Of a DNA stretch of 51,217 nucleotides, positions 15,894 to 24,622 are shown piece by piece. Location: contig CAZCZU010000017.1 of assembly GCA_964503475.1 (NCBI GenBank), forward strand, positions 1 through 51,217, given 5' to 3'. This stretch comes from CAZCZU01 sp964503475 (lineage in GTDB: Bacteria; Pseudomonadota; Zetaproteobacteria; Mariprofundales; Mariprofundaceae). The translations under genes were made by a program, and so were the position numbers. The notes under the pieces are model-generated. The model searched no databases and was not told where the DNA came from. It worked only from the letters and a program-made list of their open reading frames with translations. Numbering within the stretch: the first letter of the stretch is position 1; the number at the start of each line of letters is the position of its first letter.

Positions 15894-17456
15894 CTACTGC
15901 AGACGGATTTGTGCCACCTCCCCGGCATGTTCCGGAACCGCCGGGAATCGACTGTCGATCAGCAGGAGCGTGTGTGCCAGGTCGGCCTTGTCCAGCTGCC
16001 TCGAAACGGGGACGGCATTGGCGGAATCGAGGATGCGGATGTAGTTCTCAATCTCCGTCGCCAGCCATGCATCCTCGGAGAGAATCGTGATATACCGAAT
16101 CCAGTCGGGGAGTTGCGGGTTGTCGCTGCTGCAGGTCGAGAATGGAAAACGGATATAAAACGTGCTTCCCTCTCCCGGCCGGCTTTCGAGCCGGATATCG
16201 CCCCCTATTTTGCGCAGCAGCTTTTTGCAGATGGCCAGGCCAAGGCCGATGCCGGATGTTGGATTGGAATCGTCGTGGTTGCCGCGGAAGAAGTTGTCGA
16301 AAATGTGCTGCTGATCGGCGATGTCGATGCCCGGTCCGGAGTCGCTGACCTGCAGCAACAGATGTCCCGGCTCGCGCCGGACCTGCAGTTTGACGAAGCC
16401 TTCGGCAGTATATTTGATGGCATTATCAAGGACGTTGGACAACACCTGTCGCAGGCGGGTGGCATCGCTTTCAATGACAGCCGGAATCGAGGTGTCCATA
16501 TGGCAGCTGAGCTGCAATCCTTTCTGTTTCGCCTGCAGCTGTTTGGAGCGGATCACATCGGCGACCACTTCCGAAGGGGAGAACTGTTCGTTCCGTGCCT
16601 CATCCCTGTCGGATTCGACGACGGAGAGGTCGAGCAGTTGTTCGACGATGGTCAGCAGATGCCGGGCTGAATTGCGAATCGAGTTGCTGAACTCCTGCTG
16701 GCTTTCGCTCAGGCCGCTCTGCTCCAGCAACTGGTTCATGCCCAGGATGCCGTTCAGGGGCGTACGCACTTCGTGGCTGACATTGGCAAGGAAGATATCC
16801 TTGGCGGCATTGGCCGTATCTGCTTCGTCCTTGGCCTGTTGCAGGGCACGGTTTTTTTCACCCAGTTCCTGAAGAAGCATTTCGTTACGCCGGCTTATCT
16901 TCTCATAGCGGCGGTTGGCCACCAGGGCCAGCAGCACGGTGATCAGGAAGGTCACAGCCATGCCACTGAGAATGACGGGATAGTTCTGTTTCAGGTGCCG
17001 GGCCAGCGTCGTTTCGTCGGTGACGGTGACGATATGTCCGAGTAGCTCATCGCCAAGTGAGATGGGCTGGATCACAACCAGGGCATGGTCACGATGCAGG
17101 ACGATGGTTTTGTTGCCCTGCAACTGCTGTTGCAGGGGCTCGGCTGCATACTGGCCGATTGCTGTGAGCAGATGATGCTGGTGATCGAAGATCTGGATCG
17201 TGTCGAAACGGCCATGTTGCTGCATGCCGGCCAGGGTCCTCAGGGCATACTGGCGGTCACGAAAGGAGAGAGCCGGGCGCATGGCCATGCCGATCAGGCG
17301 GGTCTCATCGGTCAGGCTCTTCTCGATGAACTCATGCTGGGACTTCAGACTGTAGCGATGCCAGATCAGGCCCATCAGCGAGATGGCCAGGAATGAGATC
17401 ACCAGGAAGAAAAGGGAGCTTTTCCTGGCCAGGGATGAGATAGGTCGATCACTCAT
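15894..17456 (-). CDS. Sensor histidine kinase with degenerate receiver-like tail
   Basis: 520 residues. TM helix 1 (about 13-32), a periplasmic CHASE8-like domain (40-155), TM helix 2 (160-180), a coiled coil, a HisKA box (ANVSHEVRTPLNG, His228), N box (DNAIKYTAEG), G1 (DSGPGID) and G2 (GIGLGLAICKKLL). After about residue 430 a receiver-like fold begins (YITILSEDAWLATEI, then HTLLLIDSRFP) but ends early at TAG 15894-15896. Its start overlaps the YfiR-like gene by four bases (ATGA). It probably forms a signalling unit with the YfiR-like protein and TonB receptor encoded upstream. Confidence 0.85.
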   Translation of the reverse strand: MSDRPISSLARKSSLFFLVISFLAISLMGLIWHRYSLKSQHEFIEKSLTDETRLIGMAMRPALSFRDRQYALRTLAGMQQHGRFDTIQIFDHQHHLLTAIGQYAAEPLQQQLQGNKTIVLHRDHALVVIQPISLGDELLGHIVTVTDETTLARHLKQNYPVILSGMAVTFLITVLLALVANRRYEKISRRNEMLLQELGEKNRALQQAKDEADTANAAKDIFLANVSHEVRTPLNGILGMNQLLEQSGLSESQQEFSNSIRNSARHLLTIVEQLLDLSVVESDRDEARNEQFSPSEVVADVIRSKQLQAKQKGLQLSCHMDTSIPAVIESDATRLRQVLSNVLDNAIKYTAEGFVKLQVRREPGHLLLQVSDSGPGIDIADQQHIFDNFFRGNHDDSNPTSGIGLGLAICKKLLRKIGGDIRLESRPGEGSTFYIRFPFSTCSSDNPQLPDWIRYITILSEDAWLATEIENYIRILDSANAVPVSRQLDKADLAHTLLLIDSRFPAVPEHAGEVAQIRLQ

Positions 17457-18025
17457 CGCAGCACCTCTTCGGCATAACCGAGCATTTCGGGGTTGATATG
17501 GATGCCATGCCGGATGGCATTTTTCAGACTGATCCGGAAGACAAAGCGTTCACCGCGGCGGTGAATCTCGACAATGCCGCCCCGCTCCAGAAAGCCAGGC
17601 ATGTCGGATATGGTCAGGGCCGGCAGGCGGGTGATGCGGTCAAGTTCGCCGGCCAGGGGATCGTCGCGGCTGATGAAAATGGCAAGTGCCTGCGAAAGGC
17701 ATGCTTCGCTGTCACACAGGCTGTAACGGGGCGAAGCCTTCGCCGAGCGGCCGGCAATCAGGGCCGACAGGCGGGCATAAAGACGATGATGCCCGAAAAA
17801 GGCGATCTGAACCTCCTCCGGCTTTTTCGGCCATTCGCTGTAGCGGACAAAACTGTAAATGAAAGCGGCCTTGAGTTCATCGCTGTCGGCCATGCGGCTT
17901 GCAGCGGCATCCGGAGCGGGGGCGAGGGCGAAGAGGGCCAGGGCACCGCCCAGGATGGCTCCGGCTGTGGAGCGGAGCGTTGAACGGGCAGCGCGAGCCT
18001 TCGTCAATTCCGGAAATCGTTTCAT
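17453..18025 (-). CDS. YfiR-family (DUF4154) periplasmic protein
   Basis: 190 residues with an N-terminal signal or anchor (GAILGGALALFALAPA). The diagnostic YfiR start LKAAFIYSFVRYSEWP is followed by IAFFGHHRL, ISDMPGFLERGGIVEI and FRISLKNAIRHGIHINPEML, which match the family's usual order. YfiR proteins are periplasmic regulators that inhibit a membrane signalling partner. Here the partner is probably the kinase encoded immediately downstream with a 4-base overlap. It lies 52 bases after the TonB receptor gene. Confidence 0.85.
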   Translation of the reverse strand: MKRFPELTKARAARSTLRSTAGAILGGALALFALAPAPDAAASRMADSDELKAAFIYSFVRYSEWPKKPEEVQIAFFGHHRLYARLSALIAGRSAKASPRYSLCDSEACLSQALAIFISRDDPLAGELDRITRLPALTISDMPGFLERGGIVEIHRRGERFVFRISLKNAIRHGIHINPEMLGYAEEVLR

Positions 18026-18077
18026 TCGTCAGCAGTCAGTATAGTTATCGCCGACGCATCATGACGATGGCTTGCAT

Positions 18078-20063
18078 CTAGTCGAAATCATATTCAAGTG
18101 TGACGAAGTAGCTCTGCTGTATCAGCGAAGCGTACTGGGTGATGTAGTTGATATCCTCCTTGTGGGTCTGCTGTAGCAGGTTCTTGCCGGTAAAGCTGAG
18201 CGTCAGATGGTCGTCGGGGCGCCAGCCGATGCGGGCATCGAGACGGTTGTAGCGTGTCACGGCCTGCTGCCGGAAAGTATCGTAGTAGTAGAGGTTGGCA
18301 TCGATCTCGAGCTGTTTTAGCGGGTTCAGGCCGATGCCGATATTGTAGCGTACCGGCGGCGACTGCTGGCTCACCGTGTAGGCGGTAATGGTGGCTTCGC
18401 GATCAGGGATGCGCGGGTAGTAGTGCTGGTTAAGAAAGGCGCAGGCACCGTGCAGTTTGAACCATTTGGTCGGTTGCCAGGTGAGGTCCGCTTCCAGGCC
18501 GTAGGCCTTGCCGTCGAGCACGTTCTGCAGATAGACGGGGATGACCAGAACGCCCTTGTCCACAAAGGCGGCCGCGGTGTTCTGATGGGCGTCGGAGACC
18601 CCCTGGTAGCGCAGCTTGAAGCCGGTGACCTGCAGCAGCAGTGCATCGTCGGGGAAGAGGCGGATGCCGGTTTCGTAGGCATGCACCACCTCGGAGGTGG
18701 CACGGCCGTCGCCGATCAGTCGGCCGACCCAGCCGGGGCCGCCCTTGACGTTGAACCTCAGCCCGTTTTCGATCGCGTTGGGAATGCGTACGGAACGGGA
18801 TGCGGCCGCCCAGATCGCCCAGCCATCGCCGGTGTAGATGGTGCGGGCCGTGGGCTGCACTTCCCAGCCGGTATAGTCGTTGCGCTCGTAGCGCACGCCG
18901 GCGATCAGCTTCAGTCGATCATCCAGCAGTGATATCTCGTCGTTCAGCCGGAATGAGGCCAGGTGGTTGCGCTTGTCCGGCAGCTGCAGGGTCGGCGTAT
19001 TGCGTACCCGACTGTCGCTGATGCGGTAATTGGCGCCGAGCGACAGCCGGTTCCAGGGCAGCAGCGTCACATCGAGCTGGGTTTCGGCATCGTAGGTGTC
19101 GCGCTGTTCACCGAAGATCGGGTTGTCCATGCCGTAGTGGTCGTAAAAGAGCCGGGTGTGTAGGGCCGTCTGCGCATTGATCTGGCGGGAGACCCTGGCC
19201 ATCAGGTTGTGGCCGGTATAGCCGTCGCGGTTGCGGTAGGAGGAGAGCGGCTGGCCCGGTTGACGGATCAGCACTCCGAAGGAGCCGGCCTTCATCGTGT
19301 AGGCATCGCCCTGCAGTGTGACGGCGGTGGCGGAACGATCCCAGTCGAGGCGGAAGCCGCCCTGGGTGAAGCGTCGGTTGTCGATCGTGTCGCGTCCGGT
19401 GACGGGATCGATGCCGCCGTCACGCTTCTCCGACATCACGTAGCCGCGCCATGCCGCTTGCCCGGACCTGCCACCCAGCCGCAGGCTTCCGAAGCCCTGC
19501 TCTTCCGTGCCGGTGCCGGCGGTGATATGGGCGCCCTGCGTCTTTTCGGCGCTCCTGGTGATGATGTTGATCACACCGCTCACGGCATTGGAACCCCAGA
19601 CCGCGCCCGACGGCCCACGCAGCACCTCAATGCGTTCGATATCGGAGAGCGGGTAGTTCTGCGCCACCCACCAGACGCCTGAAAACGTCGGGCTGTAGAG
19701 CGGGCGCCCGTCCATCAGCACCAGCAGTTTGTCGGAGAAGAGATCGTTCTGGCCGCGGATCGAGATCGCGTACATGTTGGCATTGGCCTGTTGCACCTCG
19801 ACGCCGGGGGCGAGCCTGAGCGCTTCCGGAATGCTGCGGGCGCCGGCACGGCGGATATCCTCGTTGGTAATGATATAGATGGCTGCGGCGGTGTTGCGGT
19901 ACGCCTCGTAATGCTTGCTCGCCGAGTAGACCTTGGTGCCCATCAGCTCTGAAAGGGGGAGCTTACCCATGCCCCGGGAACCGGGAACTTCTGCCGCCTC
20001 GGCCTGCAATGTGGCGGCGAACAGGATAAGGGTCAGTCGAAACAGGGCAGAACGATGGGGCAC
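18078..20063 (-). CDS. TonB-dependent outer-membrane receptor
   Basis: 661 residues. I chose the GTG at 20063 because AGGAGGAG lies 7 bases upstream and translation from it gives a signal peptide (FRLTLILFAATLQAEAAE); an upstream ATG at 20144 would bury the signal. The plug domain (about 55-170) contains IPEALRLAPGVEV, SIRGQND, VLMDGRPLY, IERIEVLRGPSGAVWGSNAVSGVINIIT. The barrel follows and ends with an aromatic C-terminus (VTLEYDFD). The family imports siderophores, heme, cobalamin or other ligands using TonB; the ligand is not readable. Genes for a YfiR-like protein and a sensor kinase follow, suggesting a ligand-sensing cassette. Confidence 0.88.
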   Translation of the reverse strand: MPHRSALFRLTLILFAATLQAEAAEVPGSRGMGKLPLSELMGTKVYSASKHYEAYRNTAAAIYIITNEDIRRAGARSIPEALRLAPGVEVQQANANMYAISIRGQNDLFSDKLLVLMDGRPLYSPTFSGVWWVAQNYPLSDIERIEVLRGPSGAVWGSNAVSGVINIITRSAEKTQGAHITAGTGTEEQGFGSLRLGGRSGQAAWRGYVMSEKRDGGIDPVTGRDTIDNRRFTQGGFRLDWDRSATAVTLQGDAYTMKAGSFGVLIRQPGQPLSSYRNRDGYTGHNLMARVSRQINAQTALHTRLFYDHYGMDNPIFGEQRDTYDAETQLDVTLLPWNRLSLGANYRISDSRVRNTPTLQLPDKRNHLASFRLNDEISLLDDRLKLIAGVRYERNDYTGWEVQPTARTIYTGDGWAIWAAASRSVRIPNAIENGLRFNVKGGPGWVGRLIGDGRATSEVVHAYETGIRLFPDDALLLQVTGFKLRYQGVSDAHQNTAAAFVDKGVLVIPVYLQNVLDGKAYGLEADLTWQPTKWFKLHGACAFLNQHYYPRIPDREATITAYTVSQQSPPVRYNIGIGLNPLKQLEIDANLYYYDTFRQQAVTRYNRLDARIGWRPDDHLTLSFTGKNLLQQTHKEDINYITQYASLIQQSYFVTLEYDFD

Positions 20064-20179
20064 CTGGAAGCTCCTCCTGGCAAAATAAAATCGGATTGTC
20101 GCAGGAAAAACATCCTGTTCGCTCGCTGCGGGCGGGAGGCTCAATTAAAACGTCCGGGGACGGTATCGTCCATGCCGGG

Positions 20180-21142
20180 CTACGCCAGGGCATCGGCAAC
20201 AACCCAGATCATCCAGCCGGCGTAGGCGGCGAGCAGTACCATGCCCGAAGAGCGCTGCAGTGTGCCGCCGTTGATGCGGCCGAACAGGAACAGGGAGAGC
20301 GTCAGCAGCAGCATGAAACCGGCATCGCGGTAGAGGATTTCCGGTGCCACTGCGATGGGGTGGATGGCCGCGGCCAGGCCGGTTACGGCCAGGGTGTTGA
20401 AAAGGTTCGATCCGATGACATTGCCGATGGCCAGGTCGGGCTCGTTCTTGCGTGCGGCGGCCATGCAGGCGGCCATTTCCGGCAGCGAGGTGCCGATGGC
20501 GACGACGGTCAGGCCGATCAGCACATCGCTGACCCCGGCAGCCACGGCGATCTCGACCGCGCCCCAGACCAGCAGGCGGGAGCTTGCGATCAGCAGCAGC
20601 AGGCCGGCCAGCAGCCAGGCGATGGCTGTCGGCAGCGACATGGGATGGCTCTTCAGTTCGGCATCCATTTCGGTGGCGAAGAGATCGCGTTTGTGACGCA
20701 TGCCCTCATAGACGGACCAGCTCATCAGGGCGGCAAAAACGGCCAGCAGCAGCCATGCATCGGGGCGCGAGAGCAGCCCGTCGGGCAGCTGGGCAATGGC
20801 CAGTAGCGTGACGACGGCAAGGATGGGCAGTTCGCGTTTCAGGATTTGCGAGCGCAGCACGATCGGGCCTGCCAGGGCTGCGGCACCGAGAATCAGGGCG
20901 ATATTGGCGATGTTGGAGCCGTAGGCGTTACCCAGCGCCAGCCCGGGGTTGCCCTGCATGGCCGAAAGGGCGGATACGGCCAGCTCCGGGGCGGAGGTGC
21001 CGAAGCCGACAATGACCATGCCGATCAGCAACGGCGGCAGGCCGGCATGGTGGGCGATGGCAGCCGCACCCTCGATAAAGCGGTCCGCGCTCCAGATCAG
21101 CAGCAGCAGGCCGCCGATCACTGCTGTGGTGGCCATGATCAT
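20180..21142 (-). CDS. Calcium/sodium antiporter (CaCA family, YrbG-like)
   Basis: 320 residues, about ten TM helices and the two alpha repeats of the CaCA family: GFGTSAPELAVSALSA with GNAYGSNIANIALILG, and AIGTSLPEMAACMAA with GNVIGSNLFNTLAVTG. A polar central loop (about 150-165) separates the halves. It exchanges Ca2+ for Na+ or H+ across the inner membrane. AAGGAG lies upstream of the ATG at 21142; a second ATG six bases later is an alternative start. Confidence 0.9.
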   Translation of the reverse strand: MIMATTAVIGGLLLLIWSADRFIEGAAAIAHHAGLPPLLIGMVIVGFGTSAPELAVSALSAMQGNPGLALGNAYGSNIANIALILGAAALAGPIVLRSQILKRELPILAVVTLLAIAQLPDGLLSRPDAWLLLAVFAALMSWSVYEGMRHKRDLFATEMDAELKSHPMSLPTAIAWLLAGLLLLIASSRLLVWGAVEIAVAAGVSDVLIGLTVVAIGTSLPEMAACMAAARKNEPDLAIGNVIGSNLFNTLAVTGLAAAIHPIAVAPEILYRDAGFMLLLTLSLFLFGRINGGTLQRSSGMVLLAAYAGWMIWVVADALA

Positions 21143-21285
21143 CGTATCGACACTCCTTTGAATTCATCCGCAGTTCAGGCAGGGGGGAGAGATTACGCCC
21201 TTAAACCGTACTTTGTAGGGGTTACTATTATTGCGCAGGAGGCCTATGTTGTGCCGATCACCTGCGATCGCAAGGAGTTCAATCT

Positions 21286-21555
21286 ATGCCCAAGCTCATT
21301 AAAGTCGTGCTGTTCGGCCTGCTCTTCCTGGGCTTTTTCATGCTTTGGATGGCTTCCATCCAGCTTGGTTTCGGAATCAATAATATCGCCCGCTTCACTG
21401 CCGGTGAAGATGAAGTGGCGTGGGGTGTGCCGCTGCTGATACTGCTGCTATCGCCTCTGTTGTTCCGTCCCTTCTCCCGGGCTCTGGACCGCTGGGATGC
21501 GCGCATGAAAGAGGCGAATCACAACCGTTCCGAGCAGGAGAAAAACGGCCACTGA
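21286..21555 (+). CDS. Small membrane protein, unknown function
   Basis: 89 residues. Two hydrophobic helices (5-25 and 44-62) are followed by a charged C-terminal tail (RALDRWDARMKEANHNRSEQEKNGH) that should be cytoplasmic. AAGGAG sits 8 bases before the ATG. Divergent from the antiporter and convergent with the rnf operon, so it is a single-gene unit. I do not recognise the family. Confidence 0.65.
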   Translation: MPKLIKVVLFGLLFLGFFMLWMASIQLGFGINNIARFTAGEDEVAWGVPLLILLLSPLLFRPFSRALDRWDARMKEANHNRSEQEKNGH

Positions 21556-21562
21556 AGACGTG

Positions 21563-21590
21563 ACGCGGGGCAGCCATGGCTGCCCCGCGT
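21563..21590. terminator. Palindromic bidirectional terminator
   Basis: A fully palindromic 28-base block, each half starting ACGCGGGGCAGCC, lies between the small membrane protein gene and the end of rnfH. Symmetry and position suit a shared transcript end for both strands, although the flanking T tracts are weak. Confidence 0.6.
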
Positions 21591-21603
21591 TGTCGATAAG
21601 GCG

Positions 21604-21867
21604 TTAGCGCTCGCGCCGTTTGACGGTGGCGGGATCGGCCGTGATCGGACGGTAGATCTCCACCCGGTCGCCGTCGTTTAAGGTGTCCTCCGGCTTGGCG
21701 AACTTGCCGAAAATGCCGATCTTCTGCTGCTCCAGATCGATCTCCGGAAACTGCTCCAGCACGCCGGAGGCATCAATGGCATCCTGTACCGTGCATGCGG
21801 CCGGCATATCGAGCTGCTGCCAGAACTGACTCTGCTCGGCATCGATGTAGGCGATACGTACCTTCAT
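21604..21867 (-). CDS. rnfH: RnfH-family protein
   Basis: 87 residues with the ubiquitin-like RnfH pattern: VRIAYIDAEQ, then CTVQDAIDASGVLEQFPEIDL, KIGIFGKFAKPEDTLNDGDRVEIYRPI, ending in a basic tail. RnfH is a small beta-grasp protein encoded with Rnf in nitrogen fixers; its exact role is unsettled. Last gene of the rnf operon, 14 bases after rnfE. Confidence 0.88.
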   Translation of the reverse strand: MKVRIAYIDAEQSQFWQQLDMPAACTVQDAIDASGVLEQFPEIDLEQQKIGIFGKFAKPEDTLNDGDRVEIYRPITADPATVKRRER

Positions 21868-21881
21868 ACCTCGCTTCCCCC

Positions 21882-22568
21882 TTAACTCTCGATCGTGACC
21901 AGCTTCGCTGCTGTGGCGGCCGCCTGGCGACGCTTTTCGATGCGCTGGTCGATCAGGCGTTTGCCGACCAGCAAAAAGCCCAGGGCGATGAAGCCCCCCG
22001 GCGGCAGGATCATCAGCAAAAAGCCACGGTAGTCGCTGGCGAAGCTGATCTCCATGAACGAAAAGCTTTGCCCGAGCAGAAGCGAGGCATCGGCAAAGAG
22101 GGTGCCGCTGCCCAGAATTTCGCGGAAGGCGCCCAGCAGCACCAGGGCGATGGTGAAGCCGATGCCCATCATCAGGCCGTCGAGGGTCGCTTCGCGTACC
22201 GGCTGCTGCGAGGCGAAGGCCTCGGCCCGGCCGAGGATGGCGCAGTTGGTGACGATCAGCGGGATGAACAGGCCCAGCACCTTGTGCAGGTCGTGCAGCC
22301 AGGCATTCATGCCCATGTCGACCAGGGTCACGATGGTGGCGATCAGCAGCACGAAGACCGGGATACGCACCTCGTTGCTGATGATGCCGCGCAGCATCGA
22401 GATGATCAGGTTGGAGGCGACCAGCACCACAAGGGATGCCAGGCCCATGCCCAGGCCGTTGGTGGCGGTACTGGTCACTGCGATCAGCGGGCAGAGGGCG
22501 AGCATCTGGGCGAAGACAACATTGTTGTCCCAGATGCCGTCACGGATGATGGTGCGGTATTGGCTCAT
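21882..22568 (-). CDS. rnfE: Rnf electron-transport complex membrane subunit RnfE
   Basis: 228 residues from the ATG at 22568, preceded by GAGGAG; an upstream in-frame ATG would add 64 unrelated residues read from the intergenic repeat region. The start (YRTIIRDGIWDNNVVFAQMLALCPLIAVT) and the helix with NCAILGRAEAFAS are typical of RsxE/RnfE. Six TM helices. It forms the paired integral core with RnfA, holding the intramembrane Fe-S site (the CPL and NCA cysteines). It is separated from rnfG by about 300 bases of hairpin-rich sequence. Confidence 0.92.
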   Translation of the reverse strand: MSQYRTIIRDGIWDNNVVFAQMLALCPLIAVTSTATNGLGMGLASLVVLVASNLIISMLRGIISNEVRIPVFVLLIATIVTLVDMGMNAWLHDLHKVLGLFIPLIVTNCAILGRAEAFASQQPVREATLDGLMMGIGFTIALVLLGAFREILGSGTLFADASLLLGQSFSFMEISFASDYRGFLLMILPPGGFIALGFLLVGKRLIDQRIEKRRQAAATAAKLVTIES

Positions 22569-22617
22569 AAGCATCTCCTCTGGGCAGACAGTAATGCTTT
22601 GTTCTTTCTTGCTTGCC

Positions 22618-22811
22618 CACAAATCGGCAGGAGAGCCGATTTGGGCGGTCTCAGACCGCCCGAAGGGCGAGGGGCATGGATGCCCGGAGTCAGGAAAAAC
22701 CAAAGAAGGGCACTCCGGAGACCAGCCGGCCCTGACGGGTTCCCGATTCGGGTATTCCAAAACAGGTCTCGACGTCGCTGCTTTTCTCCGGTTTTGGAAT
22801 GCCCGAATCGG
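22618..22811. repeat. Hairpin-rich intergenic element inside the rnf operon
   Basis: The 306-base gap between rnfG and rnfE has no gene. It holds three clear stems: AAATCGGC/GCCGATTT (22621-22642), GGGCGGTCT/AGACCGCCC (22643-22661), and a long inverted repeat with 21-base arms at 22743-22763 and 22791-22811 that pair at 20 positions plus one G-U. Shorter pairs (CCGGAGT/ACTCCGG, GTCAGG/CCTGAC) lie between them. The first module resembles the stems ahead of fdxN. Confidence 0.7.
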
Positions 22812-22874
22812 CAGGCTGCTAACGGGGAATCAGAAATCATTTGTTTTCCCGCGTCAGTGCAATGAATAATTCCC

Positions 22875-23534
22875 TTATTCATCGCGCTTGCGCTTCTTGG
22901 GGCGCACGGCCTTGGCATTGCCGACGGCGGTCAGCAGGCGGTTGCGGTTGTCGTGGAAGAAGGCGAGGCCCTTGTGCACGCCGCGCACGACGCCGCGCGG
23001 GGTGATGGTGGCACCGGTGAACTGGTCGAAGATGCCGCCATCCTTTTTCACCCCCCAGCCCTTCTCGCCCGGATCATCGAGCGATTTGCCGCTGAAGGAG
23101 AGAATCCAGTCGCCCTTGGCCGTTTCGATCTTGTCGCCCAGCCCCGGTGTCTCGGCATGGCTCAGCACACGTACCCCGAGGATGGTGCCGTGGCTGTCGA
23201 TACCCATGATCAGCCGGATCGGCGTGCCGGCATAGCCGTAGGCATCGAGGGCAAAGGCAACGGCACTCACCTGCTGCTTCAGATTGGCGCGGTAGACGGT
23301 CATCGGTGCACCGTCCGGGCCGGTCACCTCGAGGGTGTCGGCCAGCATGTCGTTGTCGTGCATCGCATCCGGCACGACTTGCGACAGCGAGCCCTTCAGA
23401 TCCTCGGCCTCACGCTGAGCAATCTCCGGATAGGTCACGCGGCTGCCGAAGGCGAGCAGCGAGCCTGCCACAAGGGCCAGGCCGCCCAGCAGCAGGCCGT
23501 GGTAAGCGATATGCTGGCGAAATGGGGTGCTCAT
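22875..23534 (-). CDS. rnfG: Rnf complex FMN-binding subunit RnfG
   Basis: 219 residues. One N-terminal TM helix (about 10-30) is followed by a periplasmic FMN-binding domain with the flavinylation motif FTGATITP near residues 172-179, where an ApbE-type enzyme would attach FMN to threonine. Other landmarks are GYAGTPIRLIMGID and SHAETPGLGDKIE. It overlaps rnfD by four bases. A basic tail (RPKKRKRDE) ends the protein. Confidence 0.92.
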   Translation of the reverse strand: MSTPFRQHIAYHGLLLGGLALVAGSLLAFGSRVTYPEIAQREAEDLKGSLSQVVPDAMHDNDMLADTLEVTGPDGAPMTVYRANLKQQVSAVAFALDAYGYAGTPIRLIMGIDSHGTILGVRVLSHAETPGLGDKIETAKGDWILSFSGKSLDDPGEKGWGVKKDGGIFDQFTGATITPRGVVRGVHKGLAFFHDNRNRLLTAVGNAKAVRPKKRKRDE

Positions 23535-24622
23535 GCGTCACCCCCCTTCAACGGCAGCGGTGCGCCGCTTGCGGTGCGGCCGAAGACACGCGGGCGCAGG
23601 TAGTGGTCGATCAGGGGGGTTGCGGCATTCATTAACAGCACCGCGAAGGCAACACCCTCCGGATAACCGGCCCACTGGCGGATGACGTAGACCAGCACGC
23701 CTGCGCAGGCGCCGAAGAGAAGTTTTCCCTTTACCGAGACCGGTGAGGTGACCGGATCGGTGGCGATAAAGAAGGCACCGAGCAGCAGGCCGCCGTTGAG
23801 CAGGTGGAAGGCGGGGGAGGCATACAGCTCAGGATTGTAGAGATGCATGCTGCCGGCCAGCACGGCGACGGCCGCCAGCATGGCCACCGGGATATGCCAG
23901 CTGATGATGCGCTTGAAGATCAGGAACAGGCCGCCGGCCAGGAAGAGCAGGCCCGAGGTCTCGCCCAGGCTGCCGGCCGTGGTGCCGATGGCGGAGTGGA
24001 GGGCATCGTAGTGGCCGGGCAGCAGCTGATCGAGGCTGCTGGCAGTACCGCTGCTCAGGGCCGTTTTGACATGCCCCAGCACCGAGGCGCTGGTGACGGC
24101 ATCGAGATCGGCAATGCCCTGGAAGGTGATCGAGAGGCCGGCCATGAAGCCAAGCGCGTCGGCTGAGCCGAAGGGGTGGGGGGCGATCCAGGCGGTCATC
24201 TCGACCGGGAACGAGATCAGCAGCATGGTGCGGGCCAGCATGGCCGGGTTGAACAGGTTCTGGCCCAGGCCGCCGAAGATGTGTTTGCCGATGACGATGG
24301 CGAAGATGGTGCCGAATGCGGCGATCCACCATGGTGCCCATGGAGGCAGCGACAGGGCCAGCAGCCAGGCGGTGAGTACGGCCGAGCCGTCATAGAGGTT
24401 CTCCCCGATTGGCTTGCCAGCCATCTTCAGGCAGGCGGCCTCGGTGAGCAGGGCGGTGGCAATGGCGATGACGAACAGGAAGAGCGCCGGCCAGCCGAAC
24501 AGCCAGATACCGAACAGGGTGGCTGGCAGCAGGGCGAGCATCACCAGGCCCATCACCTGGCTTACACTGCGCGGGCCACCGATATGGGGGGCCGAGCGGG
24601 GAGTCATCACCTGGGCATTCAT
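23531..24622 (-). CDS. rnfD: Rnf complex membrane subunit RnfD
   Basis: 363 residues, about ten TM helices, NqrB/RnfD family (FGGLGQNLFNPAMLARTMLLISFP; GAFFIATDPVTSPVS; YPEGVAFAVLLMNAATPLIDHY). The stretch where relatives carry covalent FMN on threonine reads AVTSASVLGHVKTAL here, with Ser180 at the probable site, so attachment may be altered. Overlaps rnfC and rnfG by four bases each. Confidence 0.92.
   Translation of the reverse strand: MNAQVMTPRSAPHIGGPRSVSQVMGLVMLALLPATLFGIWLFGWPALFLFVIAIATALLTEAACLKMAGKPIGENLYDGSAVLTAWLLALSLPPWAPWWIAAFGTIFAIVIGKHIFGGLGQNLFNPAMLARTMLLISFPVEMTAWIAPHPFGSADALGFMAGLSITFQGIADLDAVTSASVLGHVKTALSSGTASSLDQLLPGHYDALHSAIGTTAGSLGETSGLLFLAGGLFLIFKRIISWHIPVAMLAAVAVLAGSMHLYNPELYASPAFHLLNGGLLLGAFFIATDPVTSPVSVKGKLLFGACAGVLVYVIRQWAGYPEGVAFAVLLMNAATPLIDHYLRPRVFGRTASGAPLPLKGGDA

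Noticed and set aside
22565..22918. Small ORF in the rnfG-rnfE gap
   Set aside because: It runs through the inverted repeats and has no ribosome site; hairpins explain the sequence better.
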